From Leptospira selangorensis (GTDB taxonomy: Bacteria > Spirochaetota > Leptospiria > Leptospirales > Leptospiraceae): a stretch of DNA of 64,000 nt. The notes under the pieces were generated by a model that saw only the letters and a program-made list of their open reading frames with translations, searched no databases and was not told where the DNA came from. Where the stretch lies: assembly GCF_004769405.1 (NCBI RefSeq), contig NZ_RQES01000016.1:186001-250000 (forward strand), written 5' to 3'. Below are positions 7,868 through 16,010 of this stretch, piece after piece. Position 1 is the first letter of the stretch. Every line of letters starts with the position of its first letter. A program made the translations under genes and the position numbers.

Positions 7868-9094
7868 GTGATCGCTATCCTGAAAAACAGAAGAGGCCCT
7901 TTTTATCTGATCACTACGTTTTTCGCGATCATATTTTTTGCGGTCTTCGCTTCCTCACTTGCTATCGTATTTTCCCTATTTTTGATCGCCGTATTGGTTT
8001 TATATCCTGTTTTATTGGACTGGTTCTCTCGCTTGTATGGCCAGGAAGATATTGCAGACGAGGTACATTTTGCAAAAACCAAAGACGGATGGAATATCGC
8101 GTTACACAGACATATCCCCCCTATTCCAAATCCTGAACTTGCTCCGGTAATCGTTGTACATGGGATCGCTACGAATAAGTATGTGATCGATTTAGATAAA
8201 AGGCATTCTCTTCCTTATTATTTGAAATTAAGAGGTTACGAGGTATTTGCAGTTTCTTTGAGAGGTGCAGGAAGTTCTTACCACGAGAGCAGGGGAGGTT
8301 ACGAGGATTTTACTTTTGATGATTTAGTAAAATATGATGTTCCCGCGATCATCTCCAAAATACTTTCTTTAACGGAAAGTAAACGTGTGAACTGGGTGGG
8401 CCATTCTATGGGCGCAATGATCTTCTATTCTTATTTAGGGATCATATCTAAATCCGAAAAGGAAAAGATCGCAAGTTTTGTTTCTTTGGGCGGGCCGGGA
8501 AATTTGAACCATTTAGGTTTGAGCCTGATCGGTTTACTTTCTAGATTCCCTCGTGCCAGAAAAGTTTTAGATCTGAAGTTCGGGGCTTCTATGCTTGCTC
8601 CTTTAGCCGGAGAAATTTACACACCTATCGATCAGATACTTTATAACCCAAAAGCGACTCGTCCAAGAATAGTGAAAAAGGTAATGAAAAATGCCATCGA
8701 GAATATCAGCGAAGGACTGATAGAACAATTCATGTCTTGGATAGAGACAAAGAAGATGAGTTCCCTCAACGGATTCTATAATTATATAGATCTCCAAAAA
8801 GAGATCACCGTTCCTAGTCTATTTATCGCAGGTGCAAATGATGCGATTGCAACTCCTGACACTGTTCGATTCGTATACGAAAGAGCGGGAGCTAAGATCA
8901 AAAAATTTCATGTAATCTCAAAGGAAGAAGGAGCCAGCGACGATTACGGCCATGGTTGTTTGATCCTGGCGGAGAAGGCGGAAGACGATGTGTTTCCTAA
9001 GGTGGAAACCTTCCTAAGAGAACATGGAACCTCCAAAAAGCAGAGCTGGTTTTTACGATTAAAAAGAAAATTTAAACAGAATATTCGAACCTAA
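7868..9094 (+). CDS. Membrane-anchored alpha/beta hydrolase
   Basis: 408 residues. Two hydrophobic helices (about residues 10-55) anchor an alpha/beta hydrolase domain. VIVVHGIATNKY forms the oxyanion region, VNWVGHSMGAMIF is the nucleophile elbow (GHSMG), AGANDAIATPDTV provides the likely acid, and DDYGHGCLIL the catalytic histidine. The fold and length resemble lipase or poly-hydroxyalkanoate-synthase-like hydrolases. The start is a GTG without an obvious ribosome site; no upstream ATG is in frame, so the exact N-terminus is uncertain. Substrate unknown; location at the inner membrane is inferred. Confidence 0.8.
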   Translation: MIAILKNRRGPFYLITTFFAIIFFAVFASSLAIVFSLFLIAVLVLYPVLLDWFSRLYGQEDIADEVHFAKTKDGWNIALHRHIPPIPNPELAPVIVVHGIATNKYVIDLDKRHSLPYYLKLRGYEVFAVSLRGAGSSYHESRGGYEDFTFDDLVKYDVPAIISKILSLTESKRVNWVGHSMGAMIFYSYLGIISKSEKEKIASFVSLGGPGNLNHLGLSLIGLLSRFPRARKVLDLKFGASMLAPLAGEIYTPIDQILYNPKATRPRIVKKVMKNAIENISEGLIEQFMSWIETKKMSSLNGFYNYIDLQKEITVPSLFIAGANDAIATPDTVRFVYERAGAKIKKFHVISKEEGASDDYGHGCLILAEKAEDDVFPKVETFLREHGTSKKQSWFLRLKRKFKQNIRT

Positions 9095-9213
9095 CACTAC
9101 ATAATCCCTTATTTGCTGCCTTAAAAGAGTAGCATTCTTCCTTATATCTCACCAAATCTCAAGTATGTCTCAATATAAATATGCCTAAATAATAAACATA
9201 TTTAAATTTTGTA

Positions 9214-9226
9214 CCCAGAAATTGGG
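9214..9226. promoter_or_regulatory. Dyad upstream of the sigma-54 promoter
   Basis: CCCAGAAATTGGG (arms CCCA/TGGG) lies about 25 bases upstream of the -24 element in an otherwise A/T-rich stretch. It could be an activator or IHF-type site; no specific factor is recognised. Confidence 0.3.
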
Positions 9227-9248
9227 CATAATATTTAGATTTGGAGAA

Positions 9249-9265
9249 TTGGTACGCTAATTGCA
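9249..9265 (+). promoter_or_regulatory. Sigma-54 (RpoN) type promoter
   Basis: TTGGTACG-CTAA-TTGCA matches the -24/-12 consensus TGGCACG-N4-TTGCA at all but one position. The invariant GG and GC are separated by exactly ten bases. Transcription would start near 9277, giving a leader of about 55 bases before the GAF-phosphatase gene. Sigma-54 control fits the ammonium transporter in the same operon. Confidence 0.8.
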
Positions 9266-9331
9266 TAAGATCTCGGTAGAGCGAAACGAATCCAAAGAGA
9301 AAAAGAATCGGATACGTAGAGGTGCTTGACC

Positions 9332-11188
9332 ATGATAGAACTCAAATTTGGGCAAAGAAAAGTAGTTAGCTTCCGAGGTGCAAGGAAGGTCGTCGGCGGT
9401 TTAACCGAGAAGAATAAGATCGATATCCTTCTTTATATCAGTAAGGAATTTGCAAACGCGGATAAGGAAGAGGAACTTTACGATATCGTAATAAGCCTCT
9501 GTAAGGATATTTTCGAGTGTGATAATACCACTCTCAGGATGTGGAGAGGAAATCTTTTGGTTCCTTCTCGCTTCTTTAAAGAAACAATTCCACCTCGTAG
9601 AGATCTAAGCCAAGACGAAGGTTATTCGGGATTCACTTTTAAGACCCGTATGCCTTTGCTAATCCAAGACTTAACGCATCACGCGGAATACATAGACGAG
9701 GGGGAAACCACTCGTGCCGTTATGTGTGTTCCGATTATGTATAAGGAAGATTGCCTCGGTACAATCGCCGTAGAATCGGACACCGAATTTTTTTATAGAG
9801 AAGATGATCTAGAAATTTTAGAAGCACTCGGTTCCCAGCTCGCTCTTGCAATTACAAGCGTTCGTTTGATCCAAGGTTTGGTCCATGCGAATGAAAGAGA
9901 GGCTCAGATCCTAAAACAATTGGAATGGGATATGAGAATGGGCCGTAACGTCCAAAGTCAGATCGTAGAGACTACGATTGCTCCTTGGAACGGTTTACAT
10001 TTCGGAACTTATTATGAACCGATGACCGAAGTTTCCGGAGACTACTTTAATGTGGTCCGACAAGGAAACTCGATCACTGCGATCATAGTGGATGTGTCCG
10101 GGCACGGTATTCCTGCCGCGTTAGTCACAATGTCCATCCACTATCAATTCCAACGTTGTACTTCCCTTGGTATGGGACTATCCGAAACTTTGGCCGAGTT
10201 GGGTGAATCCATCCGGCCACAGCTTCCGGATGGAACTTATTTCACTGCTTTCATTCTGAAGGTATACAGTGATTATACTTACTCTTATGTGAATGCAGCT
10301 CACCAAAAAATGTTACATTACCATAACGGTCATGGACGGATAGAAGAGTTGGATACCCAAGGTGTTCCTCTTGGCATCTTCGAAGTGGAAAGAAGTAATT
10401 TCGAAGAGAAACATGGAAGGATCCTACCCGGGGATATTTTATTCCTACCTACCGACGGTATTACGGAACAAAAAAATGAACAACGCCAAGAATTGGGGAA
10501 CCAACGTTTTATAGAATGGATCCGCCAAGAAAAATCGACCATAGAAGAACAAAGAGATAAGATCTATGTTGCGGACTTAGTCGGTTCTTTGATCGGAAGA
10601 TTCAAAAGATATAAAGGAGATATGAGAAACGGAGACGATGTTTCTTTACTCGCGCTCCAATGTAATCCTGAACTTGGAAAAGCTAAGACATTACTTTCCT
10701 TAGCGAAATCCGCTGCAAAAGCGAAGAAAGACCAAGTCGCTTACGACAAAGCTTTGGAAGTATTCTCTATGGACGAGTCTCTCAAAGACAGTTTGGTACT
10801 TCTTGGAAAAATGTATTACAGAGATAGGAATTTTGAAAAGAGCGTTCAGTTCTTGGAGAAATATATCAGAACCAGCGGAGAAGAATCCGAGCATATTCAC
10901 TATCTTTTAGGAAGAGCGTACTACGAGTTGGAAAATATTCCGGAGGCTAAGAGAGCATTAAAACGTTCTCTCGCAATCGATCACACGTACGCGAAGTCCA
11001 GCTTGAGACTAGCTAGATGTTATTTGAAAGATAATGAAACTCCTAAGGCGATTAAGGTCCTTCAACAAGGGATCAAAAGCGCGCCTACGAACGAGTATTT
11101 AAAAATTTCCCTTAAAAAGTTGGAGGAATTAGTAAAAAGAAAATCAGGAGATCTAGTCGTTTCGGAACAAAGAAAAGAAGCGGTTTAA
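9332..11188 (+). CDS. GAF - SpoIIE/PP2C phosphatase - TPR signalling protein
   Basis: A 618-residue cytosolic regulator. Start ATG at 9332, with GAGG nine bases upstream; a TTG six bases earlier is less likely. A GAF sensor domain (about 30-180) is followed by a linker helix, then a SpoIIE-type PP2C serine phosphatase domain (about 210-430) with metal-binding residues in VSGDYFN, IVDVSGHGIPAAL, FLPTDGITEQ and NGDDVSLLAL. The rest (about 440-600) is four or so TPR units. Such RsbU-like enzymes usually dephosphorylate a STAS anti-anti-sigma protein; two STAS genes occur elsewhere in this window. It is transcribed from the sigma-54-type promoter, and amtB follows 58 bases later without a terminator, suggesting the phosphatase responds to nitrogen supply. 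Confidence 0.9.
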   Translation: MIELKFGQRKVVSFRGARKVVGGLTEKNKIDILLYISKEFANADKEEELYDIVISLCKDIFECDNTTLRMWRGNLLVPSRFFKETIPPRRDLSQDEGYSGFTFKTRMPLLIQDLTHHAEYIDEGETTRAVMCVPIMYKEDCLGTIAVESDTEFFYREDDLEILEALGSQLALAITSVRLIQGLVHANEREAQILKQLEWDMRMGRNVQSQIVETTIAPWNGLHFGTYYEPMTEVSGDYFNVVRQGNSITAIIVDVSGHGIPAALVTMSIHYQFQRCTSLGMGLSETLAELGESIRPQLPDGTYFTAFILKVYSDYTYSYVNAAHQKMLHYHNGHGRIEELDTQGVPLGIFEVERSNFEEKHGRILPGDILFLPTDGITEQKNEQRQELGNQRFIEWIRQEKSTIEEQRDKIYVADLVGSLIGRFKRYKGDMRNGDDVSLLALQCNPELGKAKTLLSLAKSAAKAKKDQVAYDKALEVFSMDESLKDSLVLLGKMYYRDRNFEKSVQFLEKYIRTSGEESEHIHYLLGRAYYELENIPEAKRALKRSLAIDHTYAKSSLRLARCYLKDNETPKAIKVLQQGIKSAPTNEYLKISLKKLEELVKRKSGDLVVSEQRKEAV

Positions 11189-11246
11189 TTAATAAGCGAA
11201 GTTCAGGAATCGTGTTCAAAAAATATATAGGAGATTTAGGAAAAAT

Positions 11247-12602
11247 ATGCGCATATTGATATTACTTACGCTCGCCTTTGCCTCGAGCGGAATTTGGGCT
11301 GATGAAGCCGATCCTGTGACTGCCGAATCCGCGTTAAGCGCAGTTGCAATATTAAGAGATGAGACGAATTGGTTATGGACCTGTATCGCGGGCTTTTTGG
11401 TATTTTTTATGCAAGCAGGTTTCGCTTTAGTCGAGGCCGGGTTTACCAGAGCAAAAAATACAGTGAATATTCTGATGAAGAACTTCATGGACTTCTCTCT
11501 GGGTTCTTTGGCTTACTGGTTGATCGGATTTTCGATCATGTTCGGACCTCAGATCATCAGCGGTATCGGATTCGGTTCCATATCTTTGGCTGATAGCCTC
11601 TTGATGGTGGATGGAAAACCTGATCCGAGCAAGTTTACATTCTTCATATTCCAATTGGTGTTTGCGGGAACTGCTGCAACCATCGTTTCGGGAGCTATGG
11701 CAGAAAGAACCAAGTTCGTAGATTATGTAATTTTCTCCGTGTTGATCACAGCTTTTGTATATCCGATTTTCGGTTCAGTAGGGTGGTCCAACTTATTTAA
11801 CCCGGATAACAAAGGTTATTTGGTAGAAGCAGGATTTATAGATTTTGCCGGTTCCACTGTAGTGCACTCCGTAGGTGGATGGGCAGGACTTGCCGGAACA
11901 ATTGTCCTTGGGCCTCGTATCGGAAAATACCAAGATGGGAAAGTTCTTCCTATTTTAGGTCATAACATGACGATCGCTGCCCTTGGGGTTTTCATTTTAT
12001 GGTTAGGTTGGTTCGGATTTAACCCAGGATCCACTACTTCCGTGGGTGGAGGAACTTTCGCAATCATTGCAGTTACGACTAACTTTGCGGCGGCTGCCGG
12101 CGCGGTTTCTTCCATGGTTGTAACTTGGATACTTTTCAAAAAACCGGATATAGGTCTTTCTTTGAATGGTGCCTTGGCTGGACTTGTGTCCATTACGGCT
12201 CCATGTGCGAATGTAAGTATCAGTTCTGCGATCATCATCGGACTTGTGGGCGGGGTACTTGTAGTATTCAGCGTTTTATTCTTTGATAAGATCAAAGTGG
12301 ACGATCCTGTAGGAGCAGTTTCAGTTCACGGAGTTTGTGGAGCTTGGGGAACGATCGCTGTAGGTCTATTCGCAGAGCAGGCTTTTGGCGGAGTAAACGG
12401 TTTATTCTTCGGCGGTGGTATCGAGCAATTATTGGTTCAGCTACAAGGTGTAGGGATCGGATTTGTTTGGGCATTTGGAGCGAGTTTGGTGATTTTCTTA
12501 GCACTTAAATTCACCATCGGTCTAAGAGTTTCTGAAGACGAAGAGATCCAAGGTCTGGATATTCTGGAACACGGAAACGAAGCGTATCCGATTTCCAAAT
12601 AA
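11247..12602 (+). CDS. amtB: Ammonium transporter
   Basis: A 451-residue Amt/Rh channel for ammonium uptake. A cleavable signal peptide (MRILILLTLAFASSGIWA) is followed by about 11 membrane helices. The twin pore histidines are visible in STVVHSVGGWAGLAG and VSVHGVCGAWGTIAVGL, and FMQAGFALVEAGFTR is the family signature in helix 1. A GGAG precedes the start by about 15 bases and a weaker AGGAAAA by 5. It appears to share the sigma-54 promoter of the upstream phosphatase gene. No glnK (PII) gene follows; instead there is a strong terminator, which is unusual because amtB is normally paired with glnK. Confidence 0.96.
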   Translation: MRILILLTLAFASSGIWADEADPVTAESALSAVAILRDETNWLWTCIAGFLVFFMQAGFALVEAGFTRAKNTVNILMKNFMDFSLGSLAYWLIGFSIMFGPQIISGIGFGSISLADSLLMVDGKPDPSKFTFFIFQLVFAGTAATIVSGAMAERTKFVDYVIFSVLITAFVYPIFGSVGWSNLFNPDNKGYLVEAGFIDFAGSTVVHSVGGWAGLAGTIVLGPRIGKYQDGKVLPILGHNMTIAALGVFILWLGWFGFNPGSTTSVGGGTFAIIAVTTNFAAAAGAVSSMVVTWILFKKPDIGLSLNGALAGLVSITAPCANVSISSAIIIGLVGGVLVVFSVLFFDKIKVDDPVGAVSVHGVCGAWGTIAVGLFAEQAFGGVNGLFFGGGIEQLLVQLQGVGIGFVWAFGASLVIFLALKFTIGLRVSEDEEIQGLDILEHGNEAYPISK

Positions 12603-12612
12603 TCGGTTTACG

Positions 12613-12646
12613 AAAACCCCCGCAGCGGACTGTGGGGGTTTCTTTT
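12613..12646 (+). terminator. Intrinsic terminator of the amtB operon
   Basis: AACCCCCGCAG-CGGA-CTGTGGGGGTT forms an 11-pair stem with one G-U pair, followed by TCTTTT. Ends the phosphatase-amtB transcript. Confidence 0.9.
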
Positions 12647-12684
12647 ACGTTGACGAAAAAGAAAGGTTCCGCCCGAATTGAGGT

Positions 12685-13359
12685 ATGCGTTCGGGTTTTT
12701 CCATCCGCTTCTTCCAAAAATCGCTTTTCTTACTCTGTTTTCTTTTTTTCGGCTGCTTCGAATACGAAGAAACTTTGACCATTAATTCCAACCTAAGCGG
12801 CACTTTGGAGATCTCTTACGTGGTTCCGACTAAACGTAAGTCGGAAGAATCACTGATCAAATTTCTTCCTACCAGAAAGGAAGAGATCCAGAATCGATTG
12901 AACAAAGGATTTTTTTCCAAAAGCCTCGTACTAAAAGATTATACCTTCCAAAAATTAGAAAGTTCAGAAGCGGAACCGGGTGTATTCCGCGAAAAAGCAA
13001 AGGTCACTTATAAGGTTGACTTCACTGATATTTCTCAACTAGAGAATGTACTTCTCGGAAATGTTCAGATCAAAAAAGAGAAGGTGAATACTATCTATAT
13101 TAAAAGAGAATTTCCTTCTATAAGTAAATCTTTAGAGTCTATGCAGATGGATGGAGAGAAAAAGGTCTTAAGCGAAACTTTAAGATTGATCCGAGGAAAT
13201 GCACTTAATTTCAAAGTGAATTTTCCGATCACTTCCGTTTGTTATACAAACCGTGGAGAACAAAGTTTAGGAAGACTTGCTTATAGATTGCCTCTGGCTG
13301 ACACAGTGGAGAAGTTCGGAAACAAATCCTGGGATTACAGGATTACATTCGTCTACTAA
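12685..13359 (+). CDS. Putative lipoprotein of unknown function
   Basis: 224 residues with a lipoprotein signal: basic N-terminus, hydrophobic stretch SLFLLCFLFF and lipobox FFGC at about residue 24. The mature sequence starts FEYEETLTINSNLSGTLEISY, alternating in a way that suggests beta strands, and a lysine-rich mid region follows. This strand-rich lipoprotein type is common in Leptospira, but I cannot assign a role. The gene lies just after the amtB terminator. A ribosome site is not convincing (GAGG is too close to the ATG), so the start may be slightly downstream. Confidence 0.75.
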   Translation: MRSGFSIRFFQKSLFLLCFLFFGCFEYEETLTINSNLSGTLEISYVVPTKRKSEESLIKFLPTRKEEIQNRLNKGFFSKSLVLKDYTFQKLESSEAEPGVFREKAKVTYKVDFTDISQLENVLLGNVQIKKEKVNTIYIKREFPSISKSLESMQMDGEKKVLSETLRLIRGNALNFKVNFPITSVCYTNRGEQSLGRLAYRLPLADTVEKFGNKSWDYRITFVY

Positions 13360-13364
13360 ACTAG

Positions 13365-13531
13365 TGGTGGAAATTTTGGGCCTTTGCCGCTGCGCTGCGA
13401 GCCTCGCTTCGCTCACTCTTGCTTGGCCTTCGGCACATTGCCCTTCGGGCAACGTCGGCAAGCTTGTGCTTAGGTGGATTTTGTTGTAAGTGTAAATGTG
13501 GTTACCGCCACGTTATTGGGTCGGGCGGTAG
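13365..13531. repeat. GC-rich, hairpin-dense intergenic block
   Basis: Between two convergent genes. The stretch is much richer in G and C than the flanks and is built of short palindromic words: GCGCTGCGAGC, CGCTTCGCTCAC, the perfect stem-loop TTGCCCTTCGGGCAA at 13438-13452, and TACCGCC/GGCGGTA at 13503-13530. It resembles REP-like extragenic elements. Only one copy is present in this window, so repeat status is inferred. It might also serve as a two-way terminator. Confidence 0.5.
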
Positions 13532-13533
13532 TA

Positions 13534-14283
13534 CTATAAAATCCCCAGTTCGCTACAGTATTTTCCGAATAGTTCGAAACCTTTGCGGTCGCTTTCAGTG
13601 ATTTCGTAATGTAGTTCTTGGGTGAGATATGTGCGGACCAGGTCGGTAGGAAGTCTGGATTCTTTTTGGATGATTTCTTCGATATGAGCTAAGCCGTATT
13701 TTAAGGAATCCTCATAAAAGCTGTCAGGCAATTCCAAAGGTTTTTTGGAAGCCCAGAGTGCGAATATAAAAGAAGTTCCTGTGGTTTCATACCACCATTC
13801 TGCCAGGTCTTTTACTTCATAAACATCCGGATCCCATTCTGCAAATAATGCGTTGTCCCCAAAAAGCATATGGGACCCTCGGCCGATAGAAATTTCTTCT
13901 TTAATGATCTTAGGGTCTGTGGGGGATACTTCCGGTAATTTTCCAGAATCATTATGTACTAATACTCTGACCAAGGCCATGCTGGTTCTGGAGCCGTTGT
14001 CTGTGAGGATCCTGTAAGGAGGGTAGGCTTCTTTTTTATTTTTGAAAAACTTAATGGAGCGGACCTGTTTAGAGGCGCAGACTCCGACTTTCATGGATAC
14101 GGAAAGTACGTCCGAGTTTCGGACACATTCTATGGAAGATATTAATCCAACATCTACCAGGCCGCGTAATAGATAATCCTTTAAAAGGGAGGGATTTTCT
14201 GGGACAACTTTATGTTCTGAATTCTGCTCGAATCCCCAGGTTAAGGGACGGGCGTTCAGATGTTTGACGATTCCAATTCTCAC
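13534..14283 (-). CDS. mqnA: Chorismate dehydratase of the futalosine pathway
   Basis: 249 residues of the MqnA/MqnD family (periplasmic-binding-protein fold). MqnA converts chorismate to 3-enolpyruvylbenzoate, the first committed step of menaquinone synthesis by the futalosine route. The family start [17 protein letters not shown], the ligand segment [12 protein letters not shown] and [15 protein letters not shown] are visible. The start codon is GTG with only a weak purine stretch upstream. MqnD is related, but the length and the LNARPL start favour MqnA. No other menaquinone gene lies nearby. It is divergent from the STAS gene and convergent with the GC-rich block. Confidence 0.85.
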   Translation of the reverse strand: MRIGIVKHLNARPLTWGFEQNSEHKVVPENPSLLKDYLLRGLVDVGLISSIECVRNSDVLSVSMKVGVCASKQVRSIKFFKNKKEAYPPYRILTDNGSRTSMALVRVLVHNDSGKLPEVSPTDPKIIKEEISIGRGSHMLFGDNALFAEWDPDVYEVKDLAEWWYETTGTSFIFALWASKKPLELPDSFYEDSLKYGLAHIEEIIQKESRLPTDLVRTYLTQELHYEITESDRKGFELFGKYCSELGIL

Positions 14284-14441
14284 TTATTGTTTTTTTCCAG
14301 AAAAAAGATCCGTTTTTTTAGCCTATTTACCAGAAAAACGACGCTTCCCTTCTAAGCCAGAAAAATTAGTTTTTCCTTTCCTTTTCCAGGCTGTTTCCCG
14401 ACTGTATTCCGAGGTAGGGACTTGTTCGTCCAATCTATGGA

Positions 14442-14729
14442 ATGAGTCCGTCGAAACCGATGTTGATCAAAGTAGATTATGAGATCCTAAATGGTGATCA
14501 TGAGGCTTTGCGTGCCTATTTGAATTCTCATGTGGAAGGGAATCCTGCTTCCGTAATTTTGGATCTGGATGAAGTGCAGGTGCTTACCTCGGTCGCTTTA
14601 GGAACCCTGGTTGCCTTTGCAAATCGTCTTCGAGGACAGGGTGTACTCTTGGAAACGATCAATGTCAGCCCTAAATTATTGGAAATTATTAAGTTAGTCT
14701 CTCTGGACCAGGCATTGGGTATTCGCTGA
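14442..14729 (+). CDS. STAS-domain anti-sigma-factor antagonist
   Basis: A 95-residue single STAS domain, like SpoIIAA or RsbV. The strand-loop-helix ILDLDEVQVLTSVALGTLVAFANRL carries a serine (LTS) where the regulatory phosphoserine is found. It would be phosphorylated by an anti-sigma kinase and reactivated by a PP2C phosphatase; the GAF-SpoIIE protein at 9332 is a candidate partner, though this is inference. The stop is three bases before cheR, so the two are probably translationally coupled. A start at 14460 is also possible; neither has a strong ribosome site. Confidence 0.8.
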   Translation: MSPSKPMLIKVDYEILNGDHEALRAYLNSHVEGNPASVILDLDEVQVLTSVALGTLVAFANRLRGQGVLLETINVSPKLLEIIKLVSLDQALGIR

Positions 14730-14732
14730 TTT

Positions 14733-15608
14733 ATGGATGATAATTTTTCCAGTTTCTCTCAGATCACGGACGAAGAGTTCAAATTCATTAAGGATTTGAT
14801 GTATAAGGAAACCGGAATATTCCTGGCGGATCATAAAAAGATAATGGTCCAATCCAGGTTGAATTCCAGGGCAAGAATGCATAAGATGCAGAATGTTTCG
14901 GAATATATCCGAGGTCTGCAGGCTGACCGCAAATTTTTCCAAAGTGAACTCACCGAACTTATCAATCGTATTACCACTAATAAAACTGATTTTTTCCGAG
15001 AAAACCATCATTTTGAATTTCTAAAGGAGACCTTCTTTCCTTCCGTTGAGGAGAAGGCTTTGAAGTCCGGGAAAAAGCAGCTTCGTATCTGGTCCAGTGC
15101 TTGTTCGACCGGTGAGGAGCCCTATACAATCGCCGTTACTTGTGCCGAATATTTTATGCATAAGCCAGGCTGGGATATCAAAATATATGCATCCGATATT
15201 GATACGAATGTGGTGCAAACCGCTCAAGAAGGTATTTATAAAGCGGATCGTTTAGAACCTGTGAGTGAAGCTCTTAAAAAAAGATATTTTCTAAAAGTGA
15301 AGGATCTCTCCGGAAAAAATCAGGATACCTATCAGGTAAAACCAGAGATCAAATCCATGATCGAATTCCATAAGGTAAATCTTTTGGAAACTCCTTATCC
15401 GATACGGGAGAAGATGGATTGTATCTTTTGCAGAAATGTGATTATATATTTCGACAAGCCTACCCAAAAGAAAATTTTCGAGAACTTCGAACATGTTTTG
15501 AAGGATCGAGGACTTTTGGTAATAGGCCATTCTGAAACTCTTTTTGGGATTTCAGAAGCGTATAAGTTCTTAGGTCATACTGTTTATCAAAAAAAACCTA
15601 AAATTTGA
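14733..15608 (+). CDS. cheR: Chemotaxis protein methyltransferase
   Basis: A 291-residue CheR that transfers methyl groups from SAM to glutamates of chemoreceptors. An N-terminal helical domain (about 1-75) precedes the SAM domain. Recognisable are [13 protein letters not shown], the SAM-binding [17 protein letters not shown], the ASDIDTNVV acidic loop and [10 protein letters not shown]. No C-terminal TPR is present. It lies in an operon with the STAS gene (gap 3 bases) and a rhodanese lipoprotein, and two chemoreceptor genes converge from the other side, which are plausible substrates. Confidence 0.93.
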   Translation: MDDNFSSFSQITDEEFKFIKDLMYKETGIFLADHKKIMVQSRLNSRARMHKMQNVSEYIRGLQADRKFFQSELTELINRITTNKTDFFRENHHFEFLKETFFPSVEEKALKSGKKQLRIWSSACSTGEEPYTIAVTCAEYFMHKPGWDIKIYASDIDTNVVQTAQEGIYKADRLEPVSEALKKRYFLKVKDLSGKNQDTYQVKPEIKSMIEFHKVNLLETPYPIREKMDCIFCRNVIIYFDKPTQKKIFENFEHVLKDRGLLVIGHSETLFGISEAYKFLGHTVYQKKPKI

Positions 15609-15628
15609 TATTTGTTGGAGAAAATTCT

Positions 15629-15979
15629 ATGTTCAGAACATTTTATGTTTTTCTAATAATTGCTCTTTTTTCTTTTTCTTCCTGCGGGAATCGAGAAGAT
15701 AAGGAACTCGCAGAATGGGTAGAGAAGGGCGCCCTGATCGTAGACGTAAGAACACCTAACGAATATGAAAAACGTCATTTTCCCGGTGCGGTCAATATTC
15801 CAATAGATAGTTTACCTTTAAAAGTGGATGAGTTGGGCTCCAAAGATAAACAGATCATTCTATATTGCCAATCAGGTGGCCGTAGCTTAAGGGCAAAAAC
15901 TTTCTTAGAAGAAGAAGGATTTTCTCAAGTAAGAGACGCAGGGAGAATAGATCGTCTATTCTCCGCTGTTTCCGAGTGA
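15629..15979 (+). CDS. Rhodanese-domain lipoprotein
   Basis: 116 residues. The start at 15629 has GGAG ten bases upstream. A lipoprotein signal (MFRTFYVFLIIALFSFSSC) is followed by a single rhodanese domain: ALIVDVRTPNEYEKRHFPGAVNIP and the active-site loop YCQSGGRS with the catalytic cysteine. It probably handles persulfide sulfur, or acts in redox protection, at the periplasmic face. It is last in the STAS-cheR operon, which is an odd position for a sulfurtransferase. Confidence 0.88.
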   Translation: MFRTFYVFLIIALFSFSSCGNREDKELAEWVEKGALIVDVRTPNEYEKRHFPGAVNIPIDSLPLKVDELGSKDKQIILYCQSGGRSLRAKTFLEEEGFSQVRDAGRIDRLFSAVSE

Positions 15980-16010
15980 ATCTAATCTTTTACTTTAATA
16001 TTCTAAACGA

